Below, piece by piece: positions 15,073-22,062 of a stretch of DNA of 36,408 nt. This stretch comes from Streptomyces sp. CBMA156 (GTDB taxonomy: Bacteria; Actinomycetota; Actinomycetes; Streptomycetales; Streptomycetaceae), in the NCBI RefSeq assembly GCF_014596515.1, contig NZ_MSJQ01000352.1:1-36408 (forward strand), given 5' to 3'. Positions within the stretch are counted from its first letter, which is position 1, and the number at the start of each line of letters is the position of its first letter. The position numbers and the translations under genes were made by a program. A model generated the notes under the pieces. It had not been told where the DNA came from, searched no databases, and saw only the letters and a program-made list of their open reading frames with translations.

Positions 15073-16593
15073 GTGCCCTCGCTGAACGAACTCGTCCGCC
15101 GCCACACCACCCTCACCGGGACCGATGTGGAATGGCTCCACCACCTGGTCGCGGAGTGGCAGCTGCTCTCCGACCTCTCCTTCGCCGACCTGGTGCTGTG
15201 GATCCCCACCTGGGACGGCATCCGCTACGTCTCGGTGGCGCAGATGCGGCCCAACACCGGGCCCACCTCCTACCAGGACGACATGGTCGGCCACCTCGTC
15301 CCGCGCGGCCGCCGTCCGCTGCTGGACGCCGCCTTCGACGAGGGCAGGATCGTGCGCGAGGGCGACCCGGAGTGGCGCGAGGAGGTCCCGGTCCGGGTCG
15401 AGTCGATCCCGGTCCGGCGCGAGGGCAAGGTCCTCGGGGTGATCGCACGCAACACCAACCTGCTGACCGTCCGCACCCCGAGCCGGCTGGAGCTCACCTA
15501 CCTCCAGAGCGCCTCCGACCTGGCCCAGATGATCGCGGCCGGCTCCTTCCCCTACCCCGGCGTCGAGCAGGCCGACATGGACGCCGCGCCCCGGGTCGGC
15601 GACGGCCTGATCCGGCTGGACGCGGACGGCGTGGTCACCTACGCCAGCCCCAACGCCCTCTCCGCCTACCACCGGCTCGGCCTCACCACCGACCTGGTCG
15701 GCAGTCACCTCGGCCGGGCCACCGCCGACCTCGCCCCGCCGTCCCGCTCGGCCGTCCACGAGGCGCTGGTGAAGCTGGCCAGCGGCTGGGCGCCGCGGCA
15801 GACCGAGGTGGAGGCGCAGGGGGGAGTGGTGACCCTGCGGGCGATCCCGCTCAAGCCCAAGGGCATCCTGACCGGCTCCCTGGTGCTCTGCAGGGACGTC
15901 ACCGAGCTGCGTCGCCGCGACCGCGAGCTGATGACCAAGGACGCCACCATCCGGGAGATCCACCACCGGGTGAAGAACAACCTCCAGACCGTCGCGGCCC
16001 TGCTGCGGCTCCAGTCCCGCCGGATGGATTCGGAGTCCGGCCGGGCCGCGCTGGACGAGGCGGTGCGCCGGGTCGGCTCGATCGCCATCGTGCACGAGAC
16101 GCTCTCCCAGGCGCTGGACGAGAAGGTGGCCTTCGACGAGATCGCCGACCGGGTGCTGTCGATGGCGATGGAACTGTCCCAGGACGGGCGGGTGGCGACC
16201 CGCCGCAGCGGCAGCTTCGGCATCCTGTCCGCCGAGGTGGCCACCCCGCTGTCGATGGTGCTGACCGAACTGCTCCAGAACGCCCTGGAACACGCGTTCG
16301 GTCCGACCGCCTCCGGGAACCTGGAGATCAGCGCGCTGCGCGGACGGGCCCCCGCGACCGGGATGGGCTGGTCGGACAGCTGGAACGGCGGTGCCAGGCC
16401 GGAGGAGTACCTGTTGATCACGGTGCAGGACGACGGTCGCGGGATGCCGGAGGGGTTCGACCCGAAGACGGCCGGCAACCTCGGTCTCCAGATCGTCCGG
16501 ACGCTGGCCACCGGCGAACTGGGCGGCACCTTCGACATGGTGGCCGGCCCGAACGGCGGGACCAAGGTGATCCTGGAGATCCCGGTCCGCTGA
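15073..16593 (+). CDS. PdtaS-type soluble sensor histidine kinase
   Basis: A 506-residue cytosolic kinase without membrane helices. An N-terminal GAF-like domain (about 1-150) is followed by a PAS domain (about 170-280), then the HisKA_2 dimerisation helix with E-I-H-H-R-V-K-N-N-L-Q and the likely phospho-acceptor His298. The ATPase part has the N-box T-E-L-L-Q-N-A-L-E-H (398-407), a D-D-G-R-G-M block at 453-458, and a final G-G-T-K-V. This is the plan of mycobacterial PdtaS, whose partner PdtaR is an ANTAR antiterminator. No response regulator lies in this window. The GTG at 15073 is the only workable start, because the ATG two bases earlier reads into a stop. The promoter looks leaderless. 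Two DasR-like sites lie 128-184 bp upstream, an unexpected link to GlcNAc status. Confidence 0.92.
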   Translation: MPSLNELVRRHTTLTGTDVEWLHHLVAEWQLLSDLSFADLVLWIPTWDGIRYVSVAQMRPNTGPTSYQDDMVGHLVPRGRRPLLDAAFDEGRIVREGDPEWREEVPVRVESIPVRREGKVLGVIARNTNLLTVRTPSRLELTYLQSASDLAQMIAAGSFPYPGVEQADMDAAPRVGDGLIRLDADGVVTYASPNALSAYHRLGLTTDLVGSHLGRATADLAPPSRSAVHEALVKLASGWAPRQTEVEAQGGVVTLRAIPLKPKGILTGSLVLCRDVTELRRRDRELMTKDATIREIHHRVKNNLQTVAALLRLQSRRMDSESGRAALDEAVRRVGSIAIVHETLSQALDEKVAFDEIADRVLSMAMELSQDGRVATRRSGSFGILSAEVATPLSMVLTELLQNALEHAFGPTASGNLEISALRGRAPATGMGWSDSWNGGARPEEYLLITVQDDGRGMPEGFDPKTAGNLGLQIVRTLATGELGGTFDMVAGPNGGTKVILEIPVR

Positions 16594-16637
16594 GGATCCG
16601 CTTCACTGAGGATACGGTCCGCTGAGGCTCCGGTCCG
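16590..16637 (+). repeat. 16-bp tandem repeat starting at the kinase stop codon
   Basis: Three units of 16 bp: CTGAGGATCCGCTTCA, CTGAGGATACGGTCCG and CTGAGGCTCCGGTCCG. Each holds a TGA (16591, 16607, 16623). As 16 is not a multiple of three, all three frames are stopped. Confidence 0.8.
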
Positions 16638-16748
16638 AGGGGACCCGGGCCTGCCGGGAATCCGTGGCGCGAAGGAGCGCGGCGGGGGCGCGCACTCGGC
16701 GAGAGCGCCGGGTGAACGCCCCGCGCGCCGGAGTGCGGAAACAGAAAC

Positions 16749-16831
16749 GAGGCCCTGTCGACCGGGGGGGGGGTGGGTCGACAGGGCCTCTCAACCCGTT
16801 CCGGCCGTCGGGGGGAGTCGGCCGGAACGGG
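16749..16831. terminator. double terminator between the kinase and wblE; first loop holds G10
   Basis: The first hairpin has a perfect 15-bp stem (16749-16763, 16776-16790), and its 12-base loop contains ten consecutive G. The second has a 12-bp stem (16795-16806, 16820-16831). They lie between convergent genes and may work in both directions. The rest of the gap, to about 17050, includes an AT-rich patch at 16890-16916 but no gene that I can support. Confidence 0.75.
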
Positions 16832-17052
16832 GGCTCTGGGTGGTGCGACACCTCGCCGGTGCATTGCACACGGTGAGCGCCACAGCTCCACAATATTGCT
16901 CTAAGTGAACAGTATCAAGTGGCCGGGCGGGTCCGGTGTCGCGGAACCCGACTGGGCCGGGTCCTTTGTTCGGAAGGCTTCACCAGGAGGTGCAGGGAAG
17001 CCTTTGATCATGTGTCGATCGGTACTGCGGTGGCCGTCGGTGCTACGGCGTG

Positions 17053-17080
17053 TGATCAGACGGTGCTGATCAGGCGGTGC
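17053..17080 (-). repeat. 14-bp tandem repeat across the wblE stop codon
   Basis: On the minus strand GCACCGCCTGATCA (17080-17067) is followed directly by GCACCGTCTGATCA (17066-17053), with one mismatch. Both units carry TGA; the first is the wblE stop and the second lies in another frame. Confidence 0.7.
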
Positions 17081-17321
17081 GGGCGCGGTTGCGGGCGGCG
17101 CGGCGCTTCATCGCGCGACGCTCGTCCTCGCTCATGCCGCCCCAGACGCCGGCGTCCTGACCGGTTTCGAGAGCCCACTGGAGGCACTGCTCCATCACCG
17201 GGCAACGGCGGCACACGGCCTTGGCTTCCTCGATCTGCAGCAGAGCAGGACCGGTGTTCCCGATCGGGAAGAACAGCTCCGGGTCCTCTTCGCGGCAGAC
17301 AGCGCGGTGGCGCCAGTCCAT
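17070..17321 (-). CDS. wblE: WblE, WhiB-like iron-sulfur regulator
   Basis: An 83-residue WhiB-family protein. Four cysteines (Cys9, Cys37, Cys40, Cys46) in the C-x27-C-x2-C-x5-C pattern hold a [4Fe-4S] cluster. G-V-W-G-G at 58-62 is the family turn that contacts sigma factor region 4. A basic tail (R-R-A-M-K-R-R onward) would touch DNA. The sequence is nearly that of Streptomyces WblE (WhiB1-like), and its place beside the sigH region agrees. The ATG at 17321 is preceded by AGGAGGAG at a slightly long spacing. A GTGAA-4-TTCAC palindrome lies 64 bp upstream. In mycobacteria the equivalent protein senses nitric oxide and is essential; the role here is inferred. Confidence 0.95.
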   Translation of the reverse strand: MDWRHRAVCREEDPELFFPIGNTGPALLQIEEAKAVCRRCPVMEQCLQWALETGQDAGVWGGMSEDERRAMKRRAARNRARTA

Positions 17322-17384
17322 GGTCGTCCAACTCCTCCTGCCGCGGGGGGTGGCCCGATCGGCATAATCGAATGGCTTGTGAAT

Positions 17385-17398
17385 GTGAACGCTTTCAC
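17385..17398. promoter_or_regulatory. palindrome upstream of wblE
   Basis: GTGAACGCTTTCAC has perfect 5-bp arms around four bases and resembles LacI-family operators (GAA-CGCT-TTC core). The rest of the 369-bp gap between wblE and the lipid kinase (17322-17690) contains a small hairpin (GAGGTT-4-AACCTC, 17548-17563) and a CCCC-TTC-GGGG element near 17578, but no gene. Confidence 0.4.
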
Positions 17399-17690
17399 GA
17401 ATCCCGCAACAGCAAAAGAGACCAAAGGCCTACCGGGCCCGGGTGGTCTGTGCTGGGGGGGATTCGGCGATTCGAGGGACACCCCGCGGTCGGCGCTCCT
17501 GTACTTCCGGAGTTGCCGTCGCTGCGATGTGTCCCGATCGCCATGTAGAGGTTCGCAAACCTCGGGCTCGGATACAACCCCCTTCGGGGAGGAATTTTGG
17601 ATTCTTCGGTGTCGCCTAGCTCACAGCCAGTACTTCTATGGAGTGAAGGGGGCTTGTGCGTTCGAGAAGAAGGAGGAACCCCCCTTCCAG

Positions 17691-18662
17691 TCACACAATC
17701 ACACGCAGTGCCCGCCGTACGCCTGTGAAACTGACGCGACTCCTGTCTCCAAGGTGGTCGCCGTCGACCTGGAAGGGGCTGGGTTCCTCTGAAACCAAGG
17801 TGAAGTGTCTGACGTCGTGATAGGAGACGACGTGCTTCCCCGAGGGGCCGGCCGGAGGGGCGCCGTCGCTCGAAGACGTGTACGACCGCAGGATCTGACG
17901 GACCGTTCGAGCAGTGCCGAACGCCGTCATCCGGGTGATGCCGAAGACGTCCAGGTCCGTGTCGAAGGAGGCGAGTGGTGAAGGGTAGACCGGACGGTTG
18001 CCGAGGAACGTCCAGGGAGAGGTGTTGCTGACTATCGACAGGACCAGGCCGGGAACCGGCGCGCGGCCCGGCAGTTCCAGGGAGACCGGGCCGGAGCGGC
18101 GCTGGTCACGCTGGGTGAAGTAGTGCCGGAGCGCCTGGCCGACGTACAGGGCGTGGGTGGACTTGCGCCCGGCTCTGCGCTGGTCCTCGACCCGGCCGAC
18201 CACCCCGGCGTCGAAGCCCAGCCCCGCGGTGAAGGTGAACCAGCGGTCCGGCAGGCCGTCGGTCATCGCCTTGCCCAGCCCGATCGGCCGCTCGCGGCCG
18301 TGTTCCAGCGCGTCCAGCAGGGCGCCGGTGGCCTCCACCGGGTCGTTGGGCAGTCCCAGCGCGCGGGCGAACACATTGGTCGAACCGCCCGGCACCACGG
18401 CCAGTCGCGGGACCTTCTCGCCCGGGCCGTGCGCCAGCAGCCCGTTCACCACCTCGTTGACGGTGCCGTCACCGCCCAGCGCCACCACCAGGTCGACCGC
18501 GCCGTCCTCCGCCGCCTCGCGGGCCAGGTCGCGCGCGTGGCCCCGGTACCTGGTCTCGGCGACCTCCAGCTTGAGGTCGCTGCGCAGGGCGTGGATCAGG
18601 ACGTCCCTGGTCCGGCCACTGGTGGTGGTGGCCTTGTGGTTCACGACCAGGAGAGCGCGCAT
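17691..18662 (-). CDS. diacylglycerol/sphingosine kinase-family lipid kinase
   Basis: A 323-residue lipid kinase of the DAGK catalytic family (DgkB/YegS-like). The nucleotide loop G-G-D-G-T-V-N-E begins at residue 63, followed by the P-G-G-S-T-N-V-F-A-R block at about 91-100; both are hallmark motifs. The C-terminal beta-sandwich domain ends with the usual Q-V-D-G-D segment. It is predicted to phosphorylate diacylglycerol or a related lipid at the inner membrane face for phospholipid recycling. The ATG at 18662 lies 50 bp from the divergent membrane-protein gene, so the two promoters are close or overlap. Confidence 0.9.
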   Translation of the reverse strand: MRALLVVNHKATTTSGRTRDVLIHALRSDLKLEVAETRYRGHARDLAREAAEDGAVDLVVALGGDGTVNEVVNGLLAHGPGEKVPRLAVVPGGSTNVFARALGLPNDPVEATGALLDALEHGRERPIGLGKAMTDGLPDRWFTFTAGLGFDAGVVGRVEDQRRAGRKSTHALYVGQALRHYFTQRDQRRSGPVSLELPGRAPVPGLVLSIVSNTSPWTFLGNRPVYPSPLASFDTDLDVFGITRMTAFGTARTVRQILRSYTSSSDGAPPAGPSGKHVVSYHDVRHFTLVSEEPSPFQVDGDHLGDRSRVSFTGVRRALRVIV

Positions 18663-18700
18663 GGGGAAAGCCTACGGGTCGGTACGCACCGACCGGCGGC

Positions 18701-18706
18701 TACCCT
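18701..18706 (+). promoter_or_regulatory. -10 element of a leaderless promoter
   Basis: TACCCT ends six bases before the GTG at 18713, matching the spacing at 15061. There is no convincing ribosome site apart from a GGAG that touches the start codon. Confidence 0.5.
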
Positions 18707-18712
18707 GCTGGA

Positions 18713-19141
18713 GTGACCGCAGAAACCTCCGCACCCGTACCCGCGGCCGGCTCCGGCCGCCCGGCCTCCCTGACCCTGGGAGCCGCCATCACCGCCCTGG
18801 AGGGCGCCGCGCTGGCCCTCGTCGGCGTCTGGGACATGGTGGCCGCGCTGTCCGGCGAAGCCAGGCACCTGGCCCTGAACGAGTTCGGCGGAGCGGTGAT
18901 CGTGCTGCTCGGCGTGCTGCCGGTGCTGGCCGCCCGCGCGCTGCTCAAGGAGCGCCGCTGGGGCCGCAGCCCGGCGGTGCTGACCAACTCGATCTGCCTG
19001 CCGGTCGCCTACTACATGGTCGAGAACGGCGGCGCGATGGTCGCGGTCGGCGCGCTGATCGGCGTGCTCGGCCTGGTGGGCATCGGCTGCCTGCTGAACC
19101 CGAAGTCGACGGCGGCCCTGTACGCCCCGTCCGAGGACTAG
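18713..19141 (+). CDS. small integral membrane protein, function unknown
   Basis: A 142-residue protein with an Ala/Pro-rich start and four predicted membrane helices (about 22-42, 58-78, 90-108, 110-128). It ends with a short charged tail (P-S-E-D). I do not recognise a named family; similar small proteins occur at this spot between the lipid kinase and sigH in streptomycetes. It is probably leaderless. It is divergent from the lipid kinase and convergent with sigH. An 18-bp direct repeat begins at the last base of its stop codon. Confidence 0.75.
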   Translation: MTAETSAPVPAAGSGRPASLTLGAAITALEGAALALVGVWDMVAALSGEARHLALNEFGGAVIVLLGVLPVLAARALLKERRWGRSPAVLTNSICLPVAYYMVENGGAMVAVGALIGVLGLVGIGCLLNPKSTAALYAPSED

Positions 19142-19175
19142 GGCGCGCAGGGCCGACGGGGCGCGCAGGGCCGAC
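19141..19175 (+). repeat. 18-bp tandem duplication right after a stop codon
   Basis: GGGCGCGCAGGGCCGAC occurs at 19141-19157 and again at 19159-19175, a period of 18. The first copy starts at the G of the TAG stop. Unlike the arrays at 13233, 16590 and 33001, it carries no further stop codons. Confidence 0.75.
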
Positions 19176-19213
19176 CGTGCGGCCGCCCAGCCCGAGCTGA
19201 GCGGCCGTCAGTC

Positions 19214-20326
19214 CTACTCCTCCACCAGCAGCTTCTCCCGCAGCTGGGCCAAGGTCCTGGCGAGCAGCCGGGACACGTGCATCTGGGAGATCCCCACCTC
19301 GGCGGCGATCTGCGACTGGGTCATGTTCCGGAAGAACCGCAGCACCAGGATCTTCTGTTCCCGGGGCGGCAGTTGGGCCAGCAGCGGCTTGAGCGACTCG
19401 CGGTACTCGACGCCCTCCAGCGCCTCGTCGGTGGCGCCCAGGGTGTCCGCGACGGCCGGCGACTCGTCGTCGCTGTCCGGCACGTCCAGGGACAGCGTGG
19501 AGTACGCGTTGGCGGACTCCAGGCCCTCCAGGACGTCCTCCTCGGAGATCCCCAGGTGCTCGGCCAGCTCGTGCACCGTGGGGGAGCGGCCGTGCCGCTG
19601 GGAGAGCTCGCTGGTCGCCGTGGTGAGCGACAGCCGCAGCTCCTGGAGCCGGCGCGGGACGCGCACCGCCCAGCCCTTGTCGCGGAAGTGCCGCTTGATC
19701 TCGCCGACGATGGTCGGCGTCGCGTAGGTGGAGAACTCGACCCCGCGCTCGTGGTCGAAGCGGTCCACCGACTTGATCAGGCCGATGGTGGCGACCTGGG
19801 TCAGGTCGTCCAGCGGCTCGCCCCGGTTGCGGAAGCGCCGGGCCAGGTGCTCGACCAGCGGGATGTGCATCCGCACCAGCTGGTTGCGCAGTTCGACCCG
19901 CTCCGGGGAGCCCTCGGGCAGTGCGGACAGCCGGACGAACAGCGCGCGGGCGGCCTCCCGGTCCGGGGCACCCGAGCGGTGCGAGACCTGGGTGGGCACG
20001 GCGACGTGCGGCCCGGTCTCGTTCGCCGCGTTCGCCTCGCCGGCCTCGTTCGCCGAGGCCGGCGCGTCCGTCGTGTCCGTCGTGTTCGCCTCGTCCGTCG
20101 CGCTCGCCTCGCCGGCTTCGTCCGTCGCGGCCGTCTGGTCCACCGGGTCCGGAGGGGGCGTGGAGGCAGGCGTCGGCTCGGACGTCGGCTCGGTGGGGTG
20201 GCTCATCCGGTGGGCGTCCTTCGGGTGCGCTTCGTCGTTGGCGGCGAGGCCGGGAACGCTCGCCTGGGTCGGTACGGCAGGTCCCGCCGTCGCGAGGCCG
20301 GTACGGTCCAGATCACTCACGGCCAT
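19214..20326 (-). CDS. sigH: SigH, SigB/SigF-family sigma factor
   Basis: A 370-residue sigma factor of the SigB/SigF/SigG type. The conserved part starts at about residue 125 and holds region 2 (D-D-L-T-Q-V-A-T-I-G-L-I-K), region 3 (R-V-P-R-R-L-Q-E-L) and a region 4 helix-turn-helix (S-Q-I-A-A-E-V-G-I-S-Q-M-H-V-S-R-L). Before it is a long, acidic, low-complexity tail full of Ala, Thr, Glu and Asn, typical of Streptomyces SigH, which is made in several sizes from alternative starts and processing. Possible starts are the ATG at 20326 (chosen), a GTG at 20350 and an ATG at 20206. It lies downstream of its anti-sigma gene. SigH is linked to osmotic stress and aerial development in S. coelicolor. 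The 179-bp gap to prsH may contain a further promoter that I cannot define. Confidence 0.92.
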   Translation of the reverse strand: MAVSDLDRTGLATAGPAVPTQASVPGLAANDEAHPKDAHRMSHPTEPTSEPTPASTPPPDPVDQTAATDEAGEASATDEANTTDTTDAPASANEAGEANAANETGPHVAVPTQVSHRSGAPDREAARALFVRLSALPEGSPERVELRNQLVRMHIPLVEHLARRFRNRGEPLDDLTQVATIGLIKSVDRFDHERGVEFSTYATPTIVGEIKRHFRDKGWAVRVPRRLQELRLSLTTATSELSQRHGRSPTVHELAEHLGISEEDVLEGLESANAYSTLSLDVPDSDDESPAVADTLGATDEALEGVEYRESLKPLLAQLPPREQKILVLRFFRNMTQSQIAAEVGISQMHVSRLLARTLAQLREKLLVEE

Positions 20327-20505
20327 TCCCCCGTTCCGTTCCGGGAGCACCGGGGCCGGTGGCCCCGGAATCGTCTCGTTGGTCGTACCGCATGGGTGGC
20401 GGTACCGGGAGCCGTCCGTCGGTCCCCGGAGCGGGGAGCGGCGGACGGCCCTTGCGCGGGTGGTGCTCGGTGCTGCTCGGTCGTGCGGTGCGGTGCGGCG
20501 CCCGA

Positions 20506-20916
20506 CTAGTGGGCGGGTGACCCGCCGCGCTTCTTGTGCAGGCTGATCGTCACGGTCTTGTCCTCGGCGACCGAGGAGTCGACCTCGCCGGCCAGCGCGG
20601 AGAGCACGGTCCAGGCGAAGGTGTCCCGCTCGGGGGCCTTGCCGTCGGTGGTCGGTGCGGCGACGGTCACCTTCAACGAGTCGCCGACCAGCCGGAACTC
20701 GCAGGACAGGACGGAGCCGGGCACCGCCTGCTGGAGCAGGATGGCGCAGGCCTCGTCGACCGCGATCCGCAGGTCTTCGATCTCGTCGAGGGTGAAGTCC
20801 AGCCGGGCGGCCAACCCGGCCGTCGCTGTTCGCAGGACGGAGAGGTAGGCCCCGGCTGCGGGCAGCCGAACCTCCACGAAGTCCTGAACACCGAGATCGC
20901 CGTCGATCTTGGACAC
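20506..20916 (-). CDS. prsH: anti-sigma factor kinase PrsH/UshX-like (RsbW family)
   Basis: A 136-residue GHKL-type ATPase domain of the RsbW/SpoIIAB group, which binds SigB-type sigma factors and is released by anti-anti-sigma proteins. The helix equivalent to the N-box reads R-I-A-V-D-E-A-C-A-I-L-L (50-61). It keeps the acidic pair but has Cys57 where many kinases place Asn or another polar residue. The GTG at 20916 has AGGAGG five bases upstream, so I prefer it over an in-frame ATG at 21049 that would add a basic 44-residue extension. Its position before sigH identifies its target. Confidence 0.88.
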   Translation of the reverse strand: MSKIDGDLGVQDFVEVRLPAAGAYLSVLRTATAGLAARLDFTLDEIEDLRIAVDEACAILLQQAVPGSVLSCEFRLVGDSLKVTVAAPTTDGKAPERDTFAWTVLSALAGEVDSSVAEDKTVTISLHKKRGGSPAH

Positions 20917-20950
20917 CCTTGCCTCCTGGGTGACGCGCTGTGCTTTCTTG

Positions 20951-20956
20951 GTACCC
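20951..20956 (-). promoter_or_regulatory. candidate SigB-type -10 upstream of prsH-sigH
   Basis: On the minus strand GGGTAC (20956-20951) matches the -10 of SigB-family promoters in Streptomyces (GGGTAC/T). A GGGTA resembling the loose GNNTN -35 lies 17 bases upstream, slightly too far. It would allow autoregulation by SigH. A short ACCCCC-GAA-GGGGGT hairpin overlaps the upstream part. Confidence 0.4.
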
Positions 20957-21104
20957 CGCTTGTTACCGCTTGCTACCCCCGAAGGGGGTCCGGCGTCGCG
21001 GATCCGCCATCGCTCTGCCTTCCGCACCCCGGTTCGGGAGTTACTCATGGTAAGGCATTGCGACGCAGGGTGGCAGACCCTTTCTCCGGACTGCGGAAGG
21101 CCGT

Positions 21105-21581
21105 TCAGGGCCGCCCGACGGCGGTCAGCGCCTCGTCGGTGAGCCGGTACACGGTCCACTCGTTCATCGGCACCGCGCCGATCGACTTGTAGAAGTCGAT
21201 CGAGGGCTGGTTCCAGTCCAGGACCGACCACTCCACCCGCGAGTAGCCGCGCTCGACGGCGATCCGGGCGAGCTCCAGCAGCAGTGCCTTGCCGTGGCCG
21301 CCGCCGCGCGACTCCGGGCGGACGTAGAGGTCCTCCAGGTAGATCCCGTAGGTGCCGCGCCAGGTCGAGAAGTTGCGGAACCAGACCGCGAAGCCGACCG
21401 GCTCGCCGGTGACGTCGTCCTCGGCGATCAGACCGTACAGCGCCGGGTCGGCGCCGAACAGGGCCTCGTGCAGCTGCTCCTCGGTGGCCTTCGCCTCGTG
21501 CAGGGCCTTCTCGTAGTCCGCGAGTTCGCGGACCATGGCGTGGATGACGGGGACGTCGGTGGCGACGGCGGTGCGGATCAT
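21105..21581 (-). CDS. GNAT acetyltransferase, diamine (SSAT-like) type
   Basis: A 158-residue GNAT protein resembling spermidine/spermine N-acetyltransferases. It has an early V-R-E-L-A-D-Y-E-K segment, the strand Y-L-E-D-L-Y-V-R-P followed by the acetyl-CoA loop S-R-G-G-G-H-G-K-A-L (about 94-103), and V-L-D-W-N-Q-P-S-I-D-F-Y-K-S-I-G-A near the end. All are diagnostic of the SSAT branch. It probably acetylates a polyamine or small amine. It starts 10 bp after the SnoaL-like gene on the same strand and is likely co-transcribed with it. Confidence 0.88.
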   Translation of the reverse strand: MIRTAVATDVPVIHAMVRELADYEKALHEAKATEEQLHEALFGADPALYGLIAEDDVTGEPVGFAVWFRNFSTWRGTYGIYLEDLYVRPESRGGGHGKALLLELARIAVERGYSRVEWSVLDWNQPSIDFYKSIGAVPMNEWTVYRLTDEALTAVGRP

Positions 21582-21591
21582 GCCTGTGAGC

Positions 21592-21975
21592 CTACTGCTC
21601 GGGACCCGTCTCGTCCCAGGCCTGGAGGGAGGTCTGGTCGACGATCCGGCCGTCCCGCAGGCCGGCCATCGAGGACATCAGCACCCGGACCCCGTCCGGA
21701 TACCGGCAGGACTCCAGGAAGGCGGCGTGGTCGCCCTGGACCACCACCTGTTCCAGCTTGTGGGTCATCTCGCGGCCGTAGATGTCGTCCAGCATGGCGC
21801 CGATCTCCTCCCGCCCGTGCATCACCAGGGGGTGGCTGGGCTGGGTCCTGCGATCGACCATGCGCAGTTCGGCGTCCTCCGCGTAGAGCGCCAGGAGGGT
21901 CTCGGCGTCGCGGCGCTCGATGCCCTCGCGCAGCGCGCGGGTGTCGAAGGCGGTGGGGGCCGCCATGGTGGCCAT
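21592..21975 (-). CDS. SnoaL/NTF2-like protein
   Basis: A 127-residue protein with the cone-shaped NTF2/SnoaL fold pattern: an N-terminal helix (T-R-A-L-R-E-G-I-E-R-R-D-A-E-T-L), then L-Y-A-E-D-A-E-L and H-G-R-E-E-I-G-A-M-L-D, ending in a mixed sheet. Members include small isomerases, cyclases and ligand-binding proteins, so no function can be assigned. The ATG at 21975 is preceded by GGAGGAG. It forms an operon with the GNAT gene. Confidence 0.8.
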   Translation of the reverse strand: MATMAAPTAFDTRALREGIERRDAETLLALYAEDAELRMVDRRTQPSHPLVMHGREEIGAMLDDIYGREMTHKLEQVVVQGDHAAFLESCRYPDGVRVLMSSMAGLRDGRIVDQTSLQAWDETGPEQ

Positions 21976-22062
21976 GATCTCGCTCCTCCGGTCGGGTTCC
22001 GTCGGCTCGTACCTCCGAGCGTACGCCCGGCGCCGGGGCCGGAGGAGCGGGACCGGGGGCGG

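Noticed and set aside
20917..21049. N-terminal extension of the anti-sigma gene to an ATG at 21049
   Set aside because: The 44 extra residues are basic and unlike the kinase family. AGGAGG lies five bases before the GTG at 20916, and the extension would cover the probable promoter.
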